Shown here: positions 49,943 to 59,215 of the stretch, one piece after another | Layout of the letters: each line of letters starts with the position of its first letter | How positions within the stretch are numbered: the first letter of the stretch is position 1 | NCBI RefSeq assembly: GCF_003130795.1 | Contig: NZ_CP029357.1 | Location: forward strand, 562,001-626,000 | Direction: 5' to 3' | DNA: 64,000 bases | Source of the DNA: Azospirillum thermophilum | GTDB taxonomy: Bacteria; Pseudomonadota; Alphaproteobacteria; Azospirillales; Azospirillaceae | Translations under genes and position numbers: made by a program | The notes under the pieces: model-generated | What the model was told of the DNA's origin: nothing | What the model saw: only the letters and a program-made list of their open reading frames with translations | Database searches by the model: none

Positions 49943-49989
49943 GCCATCGTCATTCCCGCAAACGCCATTCCCGCGAAGGCGGAAATGCA
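49943..49989. repeat. REP-like element
   Basis: CGTCATTCCCGCAAACGCCATTCCCGCGAAGGCGGAAATG has the CATTCCCGC...GCGGAAATG inverted arrangement of small repeated extragenic elements found in many proteobacteria. Only one copy is in this window. Confidence 0.4.
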
Positions 49990-50036
49990 CGCCGCGCCGC
50001 TCTTCGGGCGCCTGATGCGCGACCTGCCCGCGGCCC

Positions 50037-50876
50037 TCAGAGTCCGGCGCGGGCCATGGCCTCTTCGACCGTCGCGTTGCCGTGGATGATGGCCCGGCAG
50101 GCCTTCATCACGCCCAGCGGGTTCTTCGCCTGGAAGACCGAGCGGCCGAAGAGGATGCCGGCCGCCCCGCTTTCCATAACCTCGCCGACGAGGGCGAGCG
50201 TGGCGCGGTCGGACCCCTGGCCGGGGCCGCCGGCGACCATCACCGGGACCGGAAGGGCGGCCGCGATCGGCCGCATTGCCTCGGCACTGCCCGGCCAGTC
50301 CGTCTTGATGATGTCCGCCCCCATCTCCATGCCGATCCGGGTGTGGAAGGCGACGAAGCCGGGATCGAACACATCCTTCGCCCGGGCGCCCCGCGCGCCC
50401 ATCGTCTCGATGATGTGGACGATGCCGGCCTCGCGCGCCGCGGCGTTCACCGCCGCGTTCATCTCGACGCACCGCGTCTCGACGTCCGGGTCATTGTGAC
50501 CGACGAACAGATAGGTGATGACGGCCTCCGCGCCGAGGGCGACGGCGTCGGCCACCGTCGCCACCAGACGCGAATGCCCGTCGGCATAGGCAAGCGGCGT
50601 CCCTTCCCGCCACATCGTCGTCTGGTCCAGGCGCAGGATCAGCGCCGGGCCGCCCCGCCCGGCAAGGCGGGCGCCATAGCGTGTCGCGGAGCCCAGCGGC
50701 AGGATGACGGCGTCGACCCCGGCCTCCGCCATCTGGTCGAGCGACTCCTCGGGCCGGGTCAGACCGGGGCAGGCACCGAGTTGCAATGCATGGTCGAACG
50801 CGATGCAGAACCCGCGGCGTGTCCGCGGATCGATCAACCGGGCCGCGCGACGCTGCTTTCCGATTTGTCCCAGCAT
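50037..50876 (-). CDS. Class I aldolase of the DhnA/LsrF family
   Basis: A 279-residue TIM-barrel aldolase. The active-site lysine is probably in MEMGADIIKTDWPGS. Other family traits are FCIAFDHALQLGACPG near the N-terminus and VPVMVAGGPGQGSD in the phosphate-binding region. This family includes LsrF and archaeal-type fructose bisphosphate aldolases. It lies 17 bases after the deoR-type gene and in a cluster for four-carbon acid sugars, so a C4-6 phosphosugar substrate is inferred. The ATG at 50876 has AGGAAAG upstream, like the otnK-type gene. Confidence 0.82.
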   Translation of the reverse strand: MLGQIGKQRRAARLIDPRTRRGFCIAFDHALQLGACPGLTRPEESLDQMAEAGVDAVILPLGSATRYGARLAGRGGPALILRLDQTTMWREGTPLAYADGHSRLVATVADAVALGAEAVITYLFVGHNDPDVETRCVEMNAAVNAAAREAGIVHIIETMGARGARAKDVFDPGFVAFHTRIGMEMGADIIKTDWPGSAEAMRPIAAALPVPVMVAGGPGQGSDRATLALVGEVMESGAAGILFGRSVFQAKNPLGVMKACRAIIHGNATVEEAMARAGL

Positions 50877-50893
50877 GATGACGTCTTTCCTGT

Positions 50894-51658
50894 CTAGACC
50901 AGCTCGAACGAGATGCCGGCCTGCCGCAGCGCGGCGACCGTTCCCTCGTCCAGCGGCTTTGCGATGAGGATGCGGTCGAACTCGGCGAGGTCGGCCATGT
51001 GGTTGAGCGCCAGCGTCCCGAACTTCGACGGCGTGAGCAGGAGCGTCCGGCACTTCGCGGAGGCCATCATCGCGCGCTTGGCGCGCACGACCTCCTGGTC
51101 CTGATGGAAGAGCGCGGTGCCGACCACCGAGGATGCCGACACGAAGGCATGGTCGGCCCGCAGCTTGCCGAGCGCCTGTTCGCAGACGAGGCCGTAGAAG
51201 CCCTGGAGCGTGTCGTTGTAGACGCCCCCGGTCAGGATGAGCTGGAGGTTGGGGCGCCCGCGCAGCCGGTCGAAGGCCGCGGCCGAATTGGTGATGATCG
51301 TCACCGGTTCGCCGGGGTCGATGTCCTCGGCCAGCGCCAGGGCCGTCGTGCTGTCGTCGATCATGACGACGCTGCCGGGCAGGATCAGGCCGCCGGCCGC
51401 CCGTGCCAGGGCGCGCTTCTCCTCCGTCTCGATCTGCTGGCGATAGTGGAAGTTGCTTTCGAACAGCAGCGAGCTTTCCGCCGTCGCGGCGCCGCGCTGC
51501 TTGCGCAGCAGCCCGCGGCTTTCCAGCAGGTCGAGATCGCGGTGGATCGTCATGCGGCTGACGCCGAGCTGCTCGGCCAGCGCGTCGAGCTGGACCGTTC
51601 CCGCGACGACCACCCGGTCGATGATCGCCTTCCTGCGCTCCTCCGGGGTCATGGCCAT
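50894..51658 (-). CDS. DeoR family transcriptional regulator
   Basis: A 254-residue sugar-phosphate-responsive regulator. The helix-turn-helix is VQLDALAEQLGVSRMTIHRDLDLLE. The C-terminal DeoRC domain has VVMIDDSTTALALAEDI and TIITNSAAAFDRL, the ISOCOT-type ligand fold. It lies between the kinase and aldolase genes and probably represses this catabolic operon; phosphorylated tetronate is the likely effector, by inference. Confidence 0.88.
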   Translation of the reverse strand: MAMTPEERRKAIIDRVVVAGTVQLDALAEQLGVSRMTIHRDLDLLESRGLLRKQRGAATAESSLLFESNFHYRQQIETEEKRALARAAGGLILPGSVVMIDDSTTALALAEDIDPGEPVTIITNSAAAFDRLRGRPNLQLILTGGVYNDTLQGFYGLVCEQALGKLRADHAFVSASSVVGTALFHQDQEVVRAKRAMMASAKCRTLLLTPSKFGTLALNHMADLAEFDRILIAKPLDEGTVAALRQAGISFELV

Positions 51659-51685
51659 GGCCGATCCACTCCTGGCGTCCGGGGT

Positions 51686-53065
51686 TCAGCAGCCGGCCAG
51701 GACGCGGGCAAAGAAATCCGCTCCACCCACCTGCCCTCCTTTGAAGACGATCTCCATGCCGTCGATCACGGCGTCACGGGAATGGACGCGGCACAGCGGC
51801 GCCCCGGGGACCAGCGGACCGGCCACCTCCAGGGCGTCGATCCCCATCGCCTGCGCGGTGTGGCTGGAGCTGTCCCCGCCGGCCAGGGCGACGCGGCCAA
51901 TGCCGGTCGCCGCCACGATGTCGCGCAGCGCCCGGCCGAGGATGCCGCCGAGGATGCGCGAACTGTCGAAGCCGGTCAGGCCGCGGCGCTCCAGCGCGGC
52001 GCGGGTCGCCTCGATCCGCGGGTCGCCGGGACCGCGGGCGGTGTGGAGCAGGACCCCCTTGTGGCCGTCCAGCGCGGCCAGGACCTGGGCGGTCAATGCC
52101 GCCTTGAGCGGCCCTTCGTCCGTCCCCCCGATCAGCGCCACGGTGTCGAGCGCCAGCGGCGCGAACCCGTTCCCGGCGGCCCAGGCGATCTGGCCCTCGG
52201 TGATCGGCGAACAGCTTCCGCACACCGACAGGATGCGCCCGACCGGCCCACGGGCGGCGGGGATCGGTTGCCGGGGCAGGGCGCCGCTTCGCGCCAGATG
52301 CTCGGTCAGCGCATATTCCACGCCCGAGGAGCCGACGAGGAACACCGGCGCCGCCGCCGCCCGGTGCGCCATCAGCCGCCCGGCCGCCAGGGTGGTGGCC
52401 GCATCGAAGGTGTCGAGCACGACGAGCTCCGCACCCTCCGCGATGACCGCGTCGAGCGCCCGGTCGGCATCCTCCGCCAGCATCCTCAGGAAGTCGAACC
52501 CGACGATCCGGCTGTCCGTCTGCCGGGCGAGGTGGAGCCGCAGGTCGGCCTCCTGCATCGGCGTCACCGGATGCCGGCTCATCGTCGGGTGGCGGTCGAT
52601 CCGGTAGACCTCCTGGTTGCCGGAAAAGCTGCCCGCCGCGAACAGGGTGGAGAACATGACGAACCGCTTGTGCCGCGCCACCCCGACAACGACGAGGGCC
52701 GGCGAGCCGAACACCCTGCGGCCGATCTCGGCGACCCGGCCGATGTTGCCGACGGTCGGCGAGGAGTCGAAGGTCGAGCAGGTCTTGTAATGGCAATAGG
52801 GCGCGCCCAGCGCCTTCAGCCGTTCGAAGACGGCGGGGAGTTCGCGGTCCATCCATTCCGGCGGACGGCTGCGGCTGGTGCCGGCGACCCCGACCACGCG
52901 CACCGCCGGATAACGGGCGAGATCCTCGCGCGTCGGCGGTTCGAGGAACAGCATCGTCGGGATGCCGGCCATGGCGACCGCCTCCATGGCGTCCGTGGAG
53001 CCCGTGAAGTCATCCCCATAGAAGGTGAGCAGAAGCGGCGTGGACTGCGTGGATGCAGATGCCAT
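51686..53065 (-). CDS. Four-carbon acid sugar kinase (OtnK/DtnK-like, DUF1537)
   Basis: A 459-residue kinase with the family N-terminal motif TFYGDDFTGSTDAMEA and C-terminal ATP-binding motif VALAGGDSSSHTAQAMG. HYKTCSTFDSSPTVGNIGR is also conserved. Family members phosphorylate D-threonate, D-erythronate or 3-oxo-tetronates at C4. The next gene across the divergent promoter is PdxA2-like, which favours D-threonate or D-erythronate. The ATG at 53065 fits the family start and AGGAAAGAC; an upstream extension to 53170 lacks homology. Confidence 0.87.
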   Translation of the reverse strand: MASASTQSTPLLLTFYGDDFTGSTDAMEAVAMAGIPTMLFLEPPTREDLARYPAVRVVGVAGTSRSRPPEWMDRELPAVFERLKALGAPYCHYKTCSTFDSSPTVGNIGRVAEIGRRVFGSPALVVVGVARHKRFVMFSTLFAAGSFSGNQEVYRIDRHPTMSRHPVTPMQEADLRLHLARQTDSRIVGFDFLRMLAEDADRALDAVIAEGAELVVLDTFDAATTLAAGRLMAHRAAAAPVFLVGSSGVEYALTEHLARSGALPRQPIPAARGPVGRILSVCGSCSPITEGQIAWAAGNGFAPLALDTVALIGGTDEGPLKAALTAQVLAALDGHKGVLLHTARGPGDPRIEATRAALERRGLTGFDSSRILGGILGRALRDIVAATGIGRVALAGGDSSSHTAQAMGIDALEVAGPLVPGAPLCRVHSRDAVIDGMEIVFKGGQVGGADFFARVLAGC

Positions 53066-53162
53066 GACCGAGGTCTTTCCTGCTTGGTCGAAGCCTGTCG
53101 AAGCGGCTGGACGGCGCGGATGCCGCGCCCGGTCCGGATCCCCTGCCCCGCTTCCCATGACG

Positions 53163-53211
53163 AAACACAAACGATGTTCTATATAACGTGATCAGTGTGA
53201 TAATGTGGGAT
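53163..53211. promoter_or_regulatory. Divergent promoter/operator region
   Basis: This AT-rich patch (CTATATAACGTGATCAGTGTGATAATGTGG) between the kinase and pdxA2 genes carries a direct repeat GTGATCA / GTGTGATAA. It is a reasonable site for the DeoR-type regulator. The exact operator is not defined. Confidence 0.35.
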
Positions 53212-53303
53212 GTCCGTGCGGGTGTCAACAGGTCCTTCCCGAACTGCGGTCTTCACTCTCCTGCCGGGCTGATTCGAACAGACAGCAAAGAGGCACAAGC
53301 GCG

Positions 53304-54281
53304 ATGAACACCATCTGCATCACCATGGGAGATCCCGCGGGCATCGGACCGGAGGTGGTTTGCAAGGCCATCGCCGACATGTCGTCGGACGAGCGGGCGA
53401 CCACCCTGGTCGTCGGGGATCCGGTCTTCATGGCGCGGGCGAACGCGCTGGTGAAGGCGGGCATCGCCTTCGTTCCCGACGACGGACCCTGCCGCCCCGG
53501 CGAGGTGCGCCTGTGCGCCGTCGAGGCGCCCAACCGCGACCGCATTCTTCCCGGCGTGCTGTCGCCGGATGCCGGCGAGGCCGCCTATCGCTGCGTCAGG
53601 AAGGGCGTCGAGCTTGCACGGAGCGGCGCCGCGGACGTGCTGGTCACGGCGTCGCTCAACAAGGCGGCGCTGCGGGCGGCCGGCCATCCCTACAACGGAC
53701 ACGCCGGGCTGCTCGCCCATTTCACCGGTGTCGCGAAGTCCTACGCGATCCTGTCCTGCCCGCAGCTTTCGGTGATCCACGTCTCCACCCACGTGTCGCT
53801 CGCCAAGGCGGCCGAGCTGTGCCGCACCTCGCTGATCCTGGAGACCATCCGCGCCGGTCATCGCCACATGCTGACCGCCGGGGTCGAGCGGCCGCGCATC
53901 GCGGTGGCCGGCCTCAACCCGCATTGCGGCGAAGGCGGGCTCTACGGCAGCGAGGACGACGACCATGTCGGCCCGGCCGTCAAGGCGGCCTGCGACGAGG
54001 GCCTGCTGGTCGCGGGACCGGTTCCCGGCGACGTCGTCTTCCAGCAGGCGGTGGACGGCAGATACGATCTCGTCGTCGCCCAGTTCCACGACCAGGGCCA
54101 CATTCCGGCCAAGCTGATCGGCCGCCATGAGACGGTCAACGTCACCGCCGGCCTGCCGATCCTGCGCACGTCGGTTGACCATGGGACGGCCTTCGACATC
54201 GCGTGGCAGGGCGTCGCCGACCACCACAACATGAAGGCGGCCATCGCGCTGGCCCGCCGGATGCGGCTGCCCAAGCCCTGA
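53304..54281 (+). CDS. PdxA2-type 4-phosphotetronate dehydrogenase
   Basis: A 325-residue enzyme of the PdxA family. It opens ICITMGDPAGIGPEVV and has metal and substrate residues in HPYNGHAGLLAHFTG, HDQGHIPAKL and RTSVDHGTAFDIAWQG. PdxA2 enzymes oxidatively decarboxylate 4-phospho-D-threonate or -erythronate to dihydroxyacetone phosphate with NAD+. Pairing with a DUF1537 kinase supports this over vitamin B6 synthesis. The ATG at 53304 follows AAAGAGG; the open frame upstream is unlike the family. Confidence 0.9.
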   Translation: MNTICITMGDPAGIGPEVVCKAIADMSSDERATTLVVGDPVFMARANALVKAGIAFVPDDGPCRPGEVRLCAVEAPNRDRILPGVLSPDAGEAAYRCVRKGVELARSGAADVLVTASLNKAALRAAGHPYNGHAGLLAHFTGVAKSYAILSCPQLSVIHVSTHVSLAKAAELCRTSLILETIRAGHRHMLTAGVERPRIAVAGLNPHCGEGGLYGSEDDDHVGPAVKAACDEGLLVAGPVPGDVVFQQAVDGRYDLVVAQFHDQGHIPAKLIGRHETVNVTAGLPILRTSVDHGTAFDIAWQGVADHHNMKAAIALARRMRLPKP

Positions 54282-54321
54282 GCCGGGCGGCGTCCGGCGA
54301 GAGATCACCGGACGCCGTTCG

Positions 54322-55440
54322 TCACCGCATCGGCCCGGCCGGAACGGGCGGCACGGGTGCGGAGACCTGCGGCAGATTCTCCCGGAAGATGACCTCGCAG
54401 CGCGGCGCCTCCGTACCGTCCAGCGGCGGGCGGGCGGCCCGCAGGTTTGCGAAGATGGAGGCGCAGGTCAGCATGATCCGGCGGGGATCGGAGGTGATCA
54501 CCGCATCCATCGTCCCGTCGATCAGCAGGGACCGGGTCTGCGACGTCAGGCCGTGGCCGACGAAGACGACCTCCCTCTCGCGCCGCACCTCCTTGAGGGC
54601 CTTCGCGACGCCCAGGGCGCCGCCGCCGATGTTGTAGATCCCCGCCAGATCCGGATGGTGGCTGAGCAGGGCGCGCGTCTGCCGGTAGCTCTCGCCCTCG
54701 TCGTCGTGCGCCTCCCGCAGGCCGAGCACCTCGATCGCGGGGGAGGTCTCGTTCAAATAGTGGAGGAAGCCCAGCTCGCGCTCCTCGTGGGTGCGGTAGC
54801 TCAGGCTTCCGGCGATCATCGCGACCTTGGCCGGACGCGGCCCGATGAAGCGCGCGATCAGATAGCCCGCCGTGCGCCCGGCCGAGCGGTTGTCGAGACC
54901 GACATAGGCGACCCGGCGGCAGTTGAGGATGTCGGAGATCAGCGTCACCGTCGGGACGTTCCGGTCCGCCAGTTCGTTGACCGCCTCGCGGACGGCCGGA
55001 TGTTCCAGCGCCATGAAGGCGATGCCGTCCTTCTTCCGGCATTCCTGGAGCAGGGCGCGCGCCAGGAGCTCCGGGTTGAAGCTCTTGATGAAGTCGACCT
55101 GCGCCTTCACCCCGAGGGCGGCGAGCGCCGCCTCCGAGCTGCGGATGAGCTGGCCCAGCCCGGTCAGGAACAGGTTGGTTCCGGCCGGCAGCAGGAAGGA
55201 CACGCGGATCGGCTTCGGGGTGATCGCGTCGATCAGCGCCGCCTCGGGCAGATACTCCAGCTCCGCAGCGGCCTTCAGGACCCGCTGCACCGTGGCGGCG
55301 CGCACGCCGGGCCGATGGTTCAGCACGCGGTCGACGGTCGCCGTCGACACGCCGGACAGCCGGGCGATGTCGGCGATCCGCGGCAGACCGCGGACGCCGG
55401 CCTTCTGAGCGGCTGTCGTCCCTTCCAGGTCATCGGTCAT
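54322..55440 (-). CDS. LacI family transcriptional regulator
   Basis: A 372-residue repressor. The N-terminal DNA-binding motif is RIADIARLSGVSTATVDRVLNHRPGV and the rest is a periplasmic-binding-protein-like ligand domain. It lies between pdxA2 and the TRAP operon, facing the transporter promoter. It is likely to control uptake in response to the transported acid sugar. The ATG at 55440 has GGAGG 8 bases upstream, which decides against the longer frame to 55539. Confidence 0.88.
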   Translation of the reverse strand: MTDDLEGTTAAQKAGVRGLPRIADIARLSGVSTATVDRVLNHRPGVRAATVQRVLKAAAELEYLPEAALIDAITPKPIRVSFLLPAGTNLFLTGLGQLIRSSEAALAALGVKAQVDFIKSFNPELLARALLQECRKKDGIAFMALEHPAVREAVNELADRNVPTVTLISDILNCRRVAYVGLDNRSAGRTAGYLIARFIGPRPAKVAMIAGSLSYRTHEERELGFLHYLNETSPAIEVLGLREAHDDEGESYRQTRALLSHHPDLAGIYNIGGGALGVAKALKEVRREREVVFVGHGLTSQTRSLLIDGTMDAVITSDPRRIMLTCASIFANLRAARPPLDGTEAPRCEVIFRENLPQVSAPVPPVPAGPMR

Positions 55441-55482
55441 CGCGGCCTCCGGGAAACCATCAAAAACCATCATCAATCGCGT

Positions 55483-55488
55483 TTGACA
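55483..55488 (+). promoter_or_regulatory. Possible -35 element of the TRAP operon
   Basis: A perfect TTGACA lies 80 bases before dctP. A matching -10 box is weak (AATTACC or TACCGT), so this is only suggestive. The surrounding AT-rich region contains CATCAAAAACCATCATCAAT repeats that may be LacI-type regulator sites. Confidence 0.35.
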
Positions 55489-55568
55489 GCCGGAAATGCG
55501 AGAATTACCGTTTCGGCTATGCCCATCATAGTCCATCAAAATACGTCAGGGCCGCAAGGGGAAGAATC

Positions 55569-56588
55569 ATGCTTCAGCTCTCGCGCCGCACCGTGCTCCA
55601 GTCTCTCGCCACCGCTCCCGTGGCCGGTGCCATCCTCGGAATGCCGCGCATCGCGCGCGCGGCCGAGTTCGAGTTCAAGTACGGCAACAACCTGCCGCTC
55701 ACCCATCCGCTGAACATCCGCGCCCACGAGGCGGCCGAGCGCATCCGGCGCGAAAGCGGCGGCCGGGTCGACATCCAGATTTTCCCGAACAACCAGCTCG
55801 GCGGCGACACCGACATGCTGTCGCAGGTGCGCAACGGCGGCATCACCTTCTTCACGCCGTCCGCCCTGGTGATCGCCACGCTGGTCCCGGTCGCCGCGAT
55901 CAACGCCGTGGGATTCGCCTTCGCCGATTATTCCCAGGTGTGGTCGGCGATGGACGGCAAGCTCGGCGAGGCGGTGCGCACCGCCATCGGCAAGGTCGGT
56001 CTCTACGCCTTCGAAAAGATGTGGGACAACGGCTTCCGCCAGATGACCAGCAGCGGCAAGCCCATCGAGTCCGTCGGCGACATGAACGGCCTGAAGATCC
56101 GGGTGCCGGTCAGCCCGCTCAGCATCGCGATGTTCAAGGCGCTGTCGGCCTCCCCGGCAAGCCTGCAGTTCAGCGAGGTGTACTCCGCCCTCCAGACGCG
56201 GGTGGTCGACGCCCAGGAGAACCCGCTGCCGATCATCCAGGTCGCCAAGCTCTACGAGGTGCAGAAATACTGCGCCCTGTCCAACCACATCTGGGACGGC
56301 TACTGGTTCATCGCCAACGGCCGCGCCTGGAAGAGCCTGCCGGCCGACCTGCAGAAGATCGTCGCCGCCGCCATCAACGATGCCGGCATGCAGCAGCGCG
56401 AGGACATCAAGGCCCTCAACCAGTCCGTCCAGACCGATCTGCAAAGCAAGGGCCTGGCGTTCAATCAGCCGAGCCCCGACAGCTTCCGGGCGAAGCTGCG
56501 CGACGCCGGCTTCTACGCCGAGTGGAAGGGCCGCTTCGGCGAGGATGCCTGGGCTCTCCTGGAGGGGGCCGTCGGCAAGCTCGCCTGA
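55569..56588 (+). CDS. TRAP transporter substrate-binding protein DctP
   Basis: A 339-residue periplasmic protein. The Tat-like signal has SRRTVLQSLA and ends near ARAAE. The mature part matches the DctP family, with GGRVDIQIFPNNQLGGDTDML, LKIRVPVSPLSIAMFKALSAS and the carboxylate-binding arginine in that second stretch, then FSEVYSALQTRVVDAQENPL. It captures an organic acid, here probably a tetronate, for the fused DctQM permease that follows by 45 bases. Confidence 0.92.
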   Translation: MLQLSRRTVLQSLATAPVAGAILGMPRIARAAEFEFKYGNNLPLTHPLNIRAHEAAERIRRESGGRVDIQIFPNNQLGGDTDMLSQVRNGGITFFTPSALVIATLVPVAAINAVGFAFADYSQVWSAMDGKLGEAVRTAIGKVGLYAFEKMWDNGFRQMTSSGKPIESVGDMNGLKIRVPVSPLSIAMFKALSASPASLQFSEVYSALQTRVVDAQENPLPIIQVAKLYEVQKYCALSNHIWDGYWFIANGRAWKSLPADLQKIVAAAINDAGMQQREDIKALNQSVQTDLQSKGLAFNQPSPDSFRAKLRDAGFYAEWKGRFGEDAWALLEGAVGKLA

Positions 56589-56633
56589 GGAGCGGGACCA
56601 TCCATGGACAATCGGGCGAAGGAGGGTGCGGCC

Positions 56634-58523
56634 ATGTCCCACCATACTGCCAGCTTTGATGTGGAGACGGCGAAGCCGAACGGACTCTCGCCCAGGCTCC
56701 TCGCGGACCGGCTCGACCGCGGTCTGGCGACCGTGGTCGAGGGCGTGGCGGCGCTGCTCGTTCTCGTCGAGATCATCGTCCTCCTGGCCGGAGTGACGAC
56801 GCGCTATGTCTTCCACGCGCCGCTGGTGTGGTCCGACGAGCTCGCCTCCATCCTGTTCCTCTGGCTGTCCATGCTGGGGGCGGTGGTCGCGCTGCAGCGC
56901 AGCGCGCATATGCGCATGACGGGAATGCTCGGCCTCTTCGGGGCCCGTGCCCGTCCACTGCTGGAGGCGATGGCCGTCACGGCGCCCATCGCCTTCCTCC
57001 TGCTGATCCTGTATCCGACGCTGGACTACGCGATCGAGGAGCAGTTCATCGTCACGCCGGCGCTGGAGATCAGCAACGCCTGGCGGGCGGCCGCCCTGCC
57101 CACCGGGCTCTTCCTGATGCTGGTGGTCGGGCTGTTCCGTCTCGTCCATCTCGGATCGTGGCGCCTCGCCTTGTCGGCAACGGCGCTGACGGCCGCCGCG
57201 GTGGGGCTGTTCTGGCTGGCCGGGCCGCTGTTCAAGCCGCTGGGGCAGGTGAACCTGGTCATCTTCTTCGTCGGCGTGGTGGCGGTGAACGTCTTCGCCG
57301 GGGTGCCCATCGCCTTCTCCTTCGCGCTGGCCACCTTCGGCTATCTGTCGCTGACCACCAAGACGCCGTTGCTGGTGATGGTCGGGCGGCTGGACGAGGG
57401 CATGTCGCACCTGATCCTGCTGGCGGTACCCCTGTTCATCTTCCTTGGCATGCTGATCGAAATGACCGGCATGGCGCGGGCGATGATCCAGTTCCTCGCC
57501 GCCCTGCTCGGGCACGTGCGCGGCGGGCTGTCCTATGTGCTGATCGGGGCGATGTACCTCGTATCCGGCATCTCCGGATCCAAGGTCGCCGACATGGCGG
57601 CGATCGCCCCCATCCTGTTCCCGGAGATGAAGAAGCGCGGAGCCCCTCCGGGCGACCTCGTGGCGCTGCTGTCGGCCACCGGCGCGCAGACCGAGACGAT
57701 CCCGCCGAGCATCGTCCTGATCACCATCGGCTCGGTCACCGGCGTGTCGATCGCAGCGCTGTTCTCCGGCGGGCTCCTTCCGGCCCTCGTCCTGGGCGCC
57801 GCGCTGTGGGCGGTGGTCTGGTGGCGGTACCGCCACGAGGATCTGAGCCAGGTCGGCCGGCCGTCCAGGATGGAGATCGGACGGCTCGCCATCATCGCGC
57901 TGCCTGCCATCCTGCTGCCCTTCGTGATCCGGGCCGCGGTGGTCGAAGGCGTCGCCACGGCGACCGAGGTGTCGACCATCGGCATCGCCTATTCGGCGGT
58001 GATGGGTCTCCTCGTCTACCGCCAGTTCGACTGGACGCGCCTGAAACCGATGCTGATCGAAACGGCGACCCTGACCGGCGCCATCATCTTCATCGTCGGC
58101 TGCGCCACCGCCATGGCCTGGGGCCTGACGCAGTCCGGTTTCTCCCGCGACCTCGCCCGCTGGATGGCCGGCATCCCCGGCGGCAGCTATGGCTTCCTCG
58201 CCATCTCCATCGTCGCCTTCATCATCCTGGGCAGCGTGCTGGAGGGCATCCCCGCCATCGTCCTGTTCGGGCCGCTGCTGTTCCCCATCGCCCGGGACGC
58301 CGGCGTGCACGAGGTCCACTACGCGATGGTGGTCATCTTCGCCATGGGCATCGGCCTGTTCTCCCCGCCGTTCGGGGTCGGCTACTACGGCGCCTGCGCC
58401 ATCAGCAAGGTCCATCCCGACGAGGGACTGAAATACATCGGCGGCTATGTCGCGGCGCTCTTCATCGGCCTCGTCGTCGTCGCCGCCATTCCCTGGATTT
58501 CCACGGCCTTCGTTCCCCAGTGA
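56634..58523 (+). CDS. Fused TRAP transporter DctQM permease
   Basis: A 629-residue inner-membrane protein. Residues about 25-190 are the small DctQ subunit (RYVFHAPLVWSDELASILFLWLSML). About 210-625 are the large DctM subunit with about twelve membrane helices, including PLFIFLGMLIEMTG and GISGSKVADMAAIAPIL. The fused form is common. ATG 56634 is chosen over 56604 because AAGGAGG lies 8 bases before it. It imports the DctP ligand with sodium. Confidence 0.93.
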   Translation: MSHHTASFDVETAKPNGLSPRLLADRLDRGLATVVEGVAALLVLVEIIVLLAGVTTRYVFHAPLVWSDELASILFLWLSMLGAVVALQRSAHMRMTGMLGLFGARARPLLEAMAVTAPIAFLLLILYPTLDYAIEEQFIVTPALEISNAWRAAALPTGLFLMLVVGLFRLVHLGSWRLALSATALTAAAVGLFWLAGPLFKPLGQVNLVIFFVGVVAVNVFAGVPIAFSFALATFGYLSLTTKTPLLVMVGRLDEGMSHLILLAVPLFIFLGMLIEMTGMARAMIQFLAALLGHVRGGLSYVLIGAMYLVSGISGSKVADMAAIAPILFPEMKKRGAPPGDLVALLSATGAQTETIPPSIVLITIGSVTGVSIAALFSGGLLPALVLGAALWAVVWWRYRHEDLSQVGRPSRMEIGRLAIIALPAILLPFVIRAAVVEGVATATEVSTIGIAYSAVMGLLVYRQFDWTRLKPMLIETATLTGAIIFIVGCATAMAWGLTQSGFSRDLARWMAGIPGGSYGFLAISIVAFIILGSVLEGIPAIVLFGPLLFPIARDAGVHEVHYAMVVIFAMGIGLFSPPFGVGYYGACAISKVHPDEGLKYIGGYVAALFIGLVVVAAIPWISTAFVPQ

Positions 58524-58560
58524 CGATGCCGGTCCACCGATACACATGCAGGAGTTCGTC

Positions 58561-59103
58561 ATGAGCCGCTTTTTCGGTCACATTCGGCAGGCCGGCTATG
58601 TCGTGAAGGACATCGAGGCCGCCATGGACTACTGGAGCCGGGTTCTCGGCATCGGCCCGTGGTTCTACAAGGAACGGGTCCCCATCGTGAACTACACCTA
58701 CCGCGGGGAGCCCTACGAGGTGCACAACTCCGTGGCGCTCGCCAACTCCGGCCCGCTGCAGATGGAACTGATCCAGACCCGCAACGACGTGCCGTCCATG
58801 TACCGGGATTTCCTCAAGGCCGGCAACACGGGCCTCCAGCATGTGGCCTACTGGACGGAGAGCTTCGACGCCGACCTGAAGCGCCTGACCGGGCAGGGAT
58901 TCAAGGTGGTGATGAGCGGCGAGGTCGGCGAGCGGGGCCGCTTCGTCTACTTCGACACGGAATACCATCCCGGCACGGTGATCGAACTGTCGGAGGTCGC
59001 CGGCCCGAAGGGAAAGATGTTCGATCTGATCCGCGGAGCCTCGATCGATTGGGACGGCCGCGACCCGGTCCGTCCGTTCCCCGACCTGACCCGGCTTTCC
59101 TGA
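58561..59103 (+). CDS. VOC/glyoxalase-like protein
   Basis: A 180-residue protein of the vicinal oxygen chelate fold. The N-terminal module begins FGHIRQAGYVVKDIEAAMDYW and the C-terminal has GLQHVAYWTE and GTVIELSEV, placing metal ligands His13-region, His and Glu as in methylmalonyl-CoA epimerase-type enzymes. It follows dctQM by 37 bases with CAGGAG, so it is part of the operon. It could be an epimerase or a lyase on a pathway intermediate; no substrate is known. Confidence 0.8.
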   Translation: MSRFFGHIRQAGYVVKDIEAAMDYWSRVLGIGPWFYKERVPIVNYTYRGEPYEVHNSVALANSGPLQMELIQTRNDVPSMYRDFLKAGNTGLQHVAYWTESFDADLKRLTGQGFKVVMSGEVGERGRFVYFDTEYHPGTVIELSEVAGPKGKMFDLIRGASIDWDGRDPVRPFPDLTRLS

Positions 59104-59215
59104 GCCGGGACCCCCGCGGTCCGAGGGGCGGCGGCGGACCGGCCGGCGCCATCCTCGACGGGGACATCCCCGCAGGACGGTCCGCCACCCTCCCTTCGGC
59201 CGGCAGGCCCGTGGC

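Larger units (their letters stand above)
49377..50036. other. AT-rich non-coding island upstream of the adhesin operon
   Basis: This is the largest gap in the window, about 660 bases. From about 49420 to 49760 the sequence is strikingly AT-rich with many T and A tracts (AATATATTTCTG, AAATTTTTACTTTTTCATTTTC), unlike the GC-rich surroundings. Only short, unconvincing reading frames occur. It directly precedes the adhesin operon and probably contains its promoter. The rest, 49760-50036, holds a hairpin and a REP-like repeat. Confidence 0.75.
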
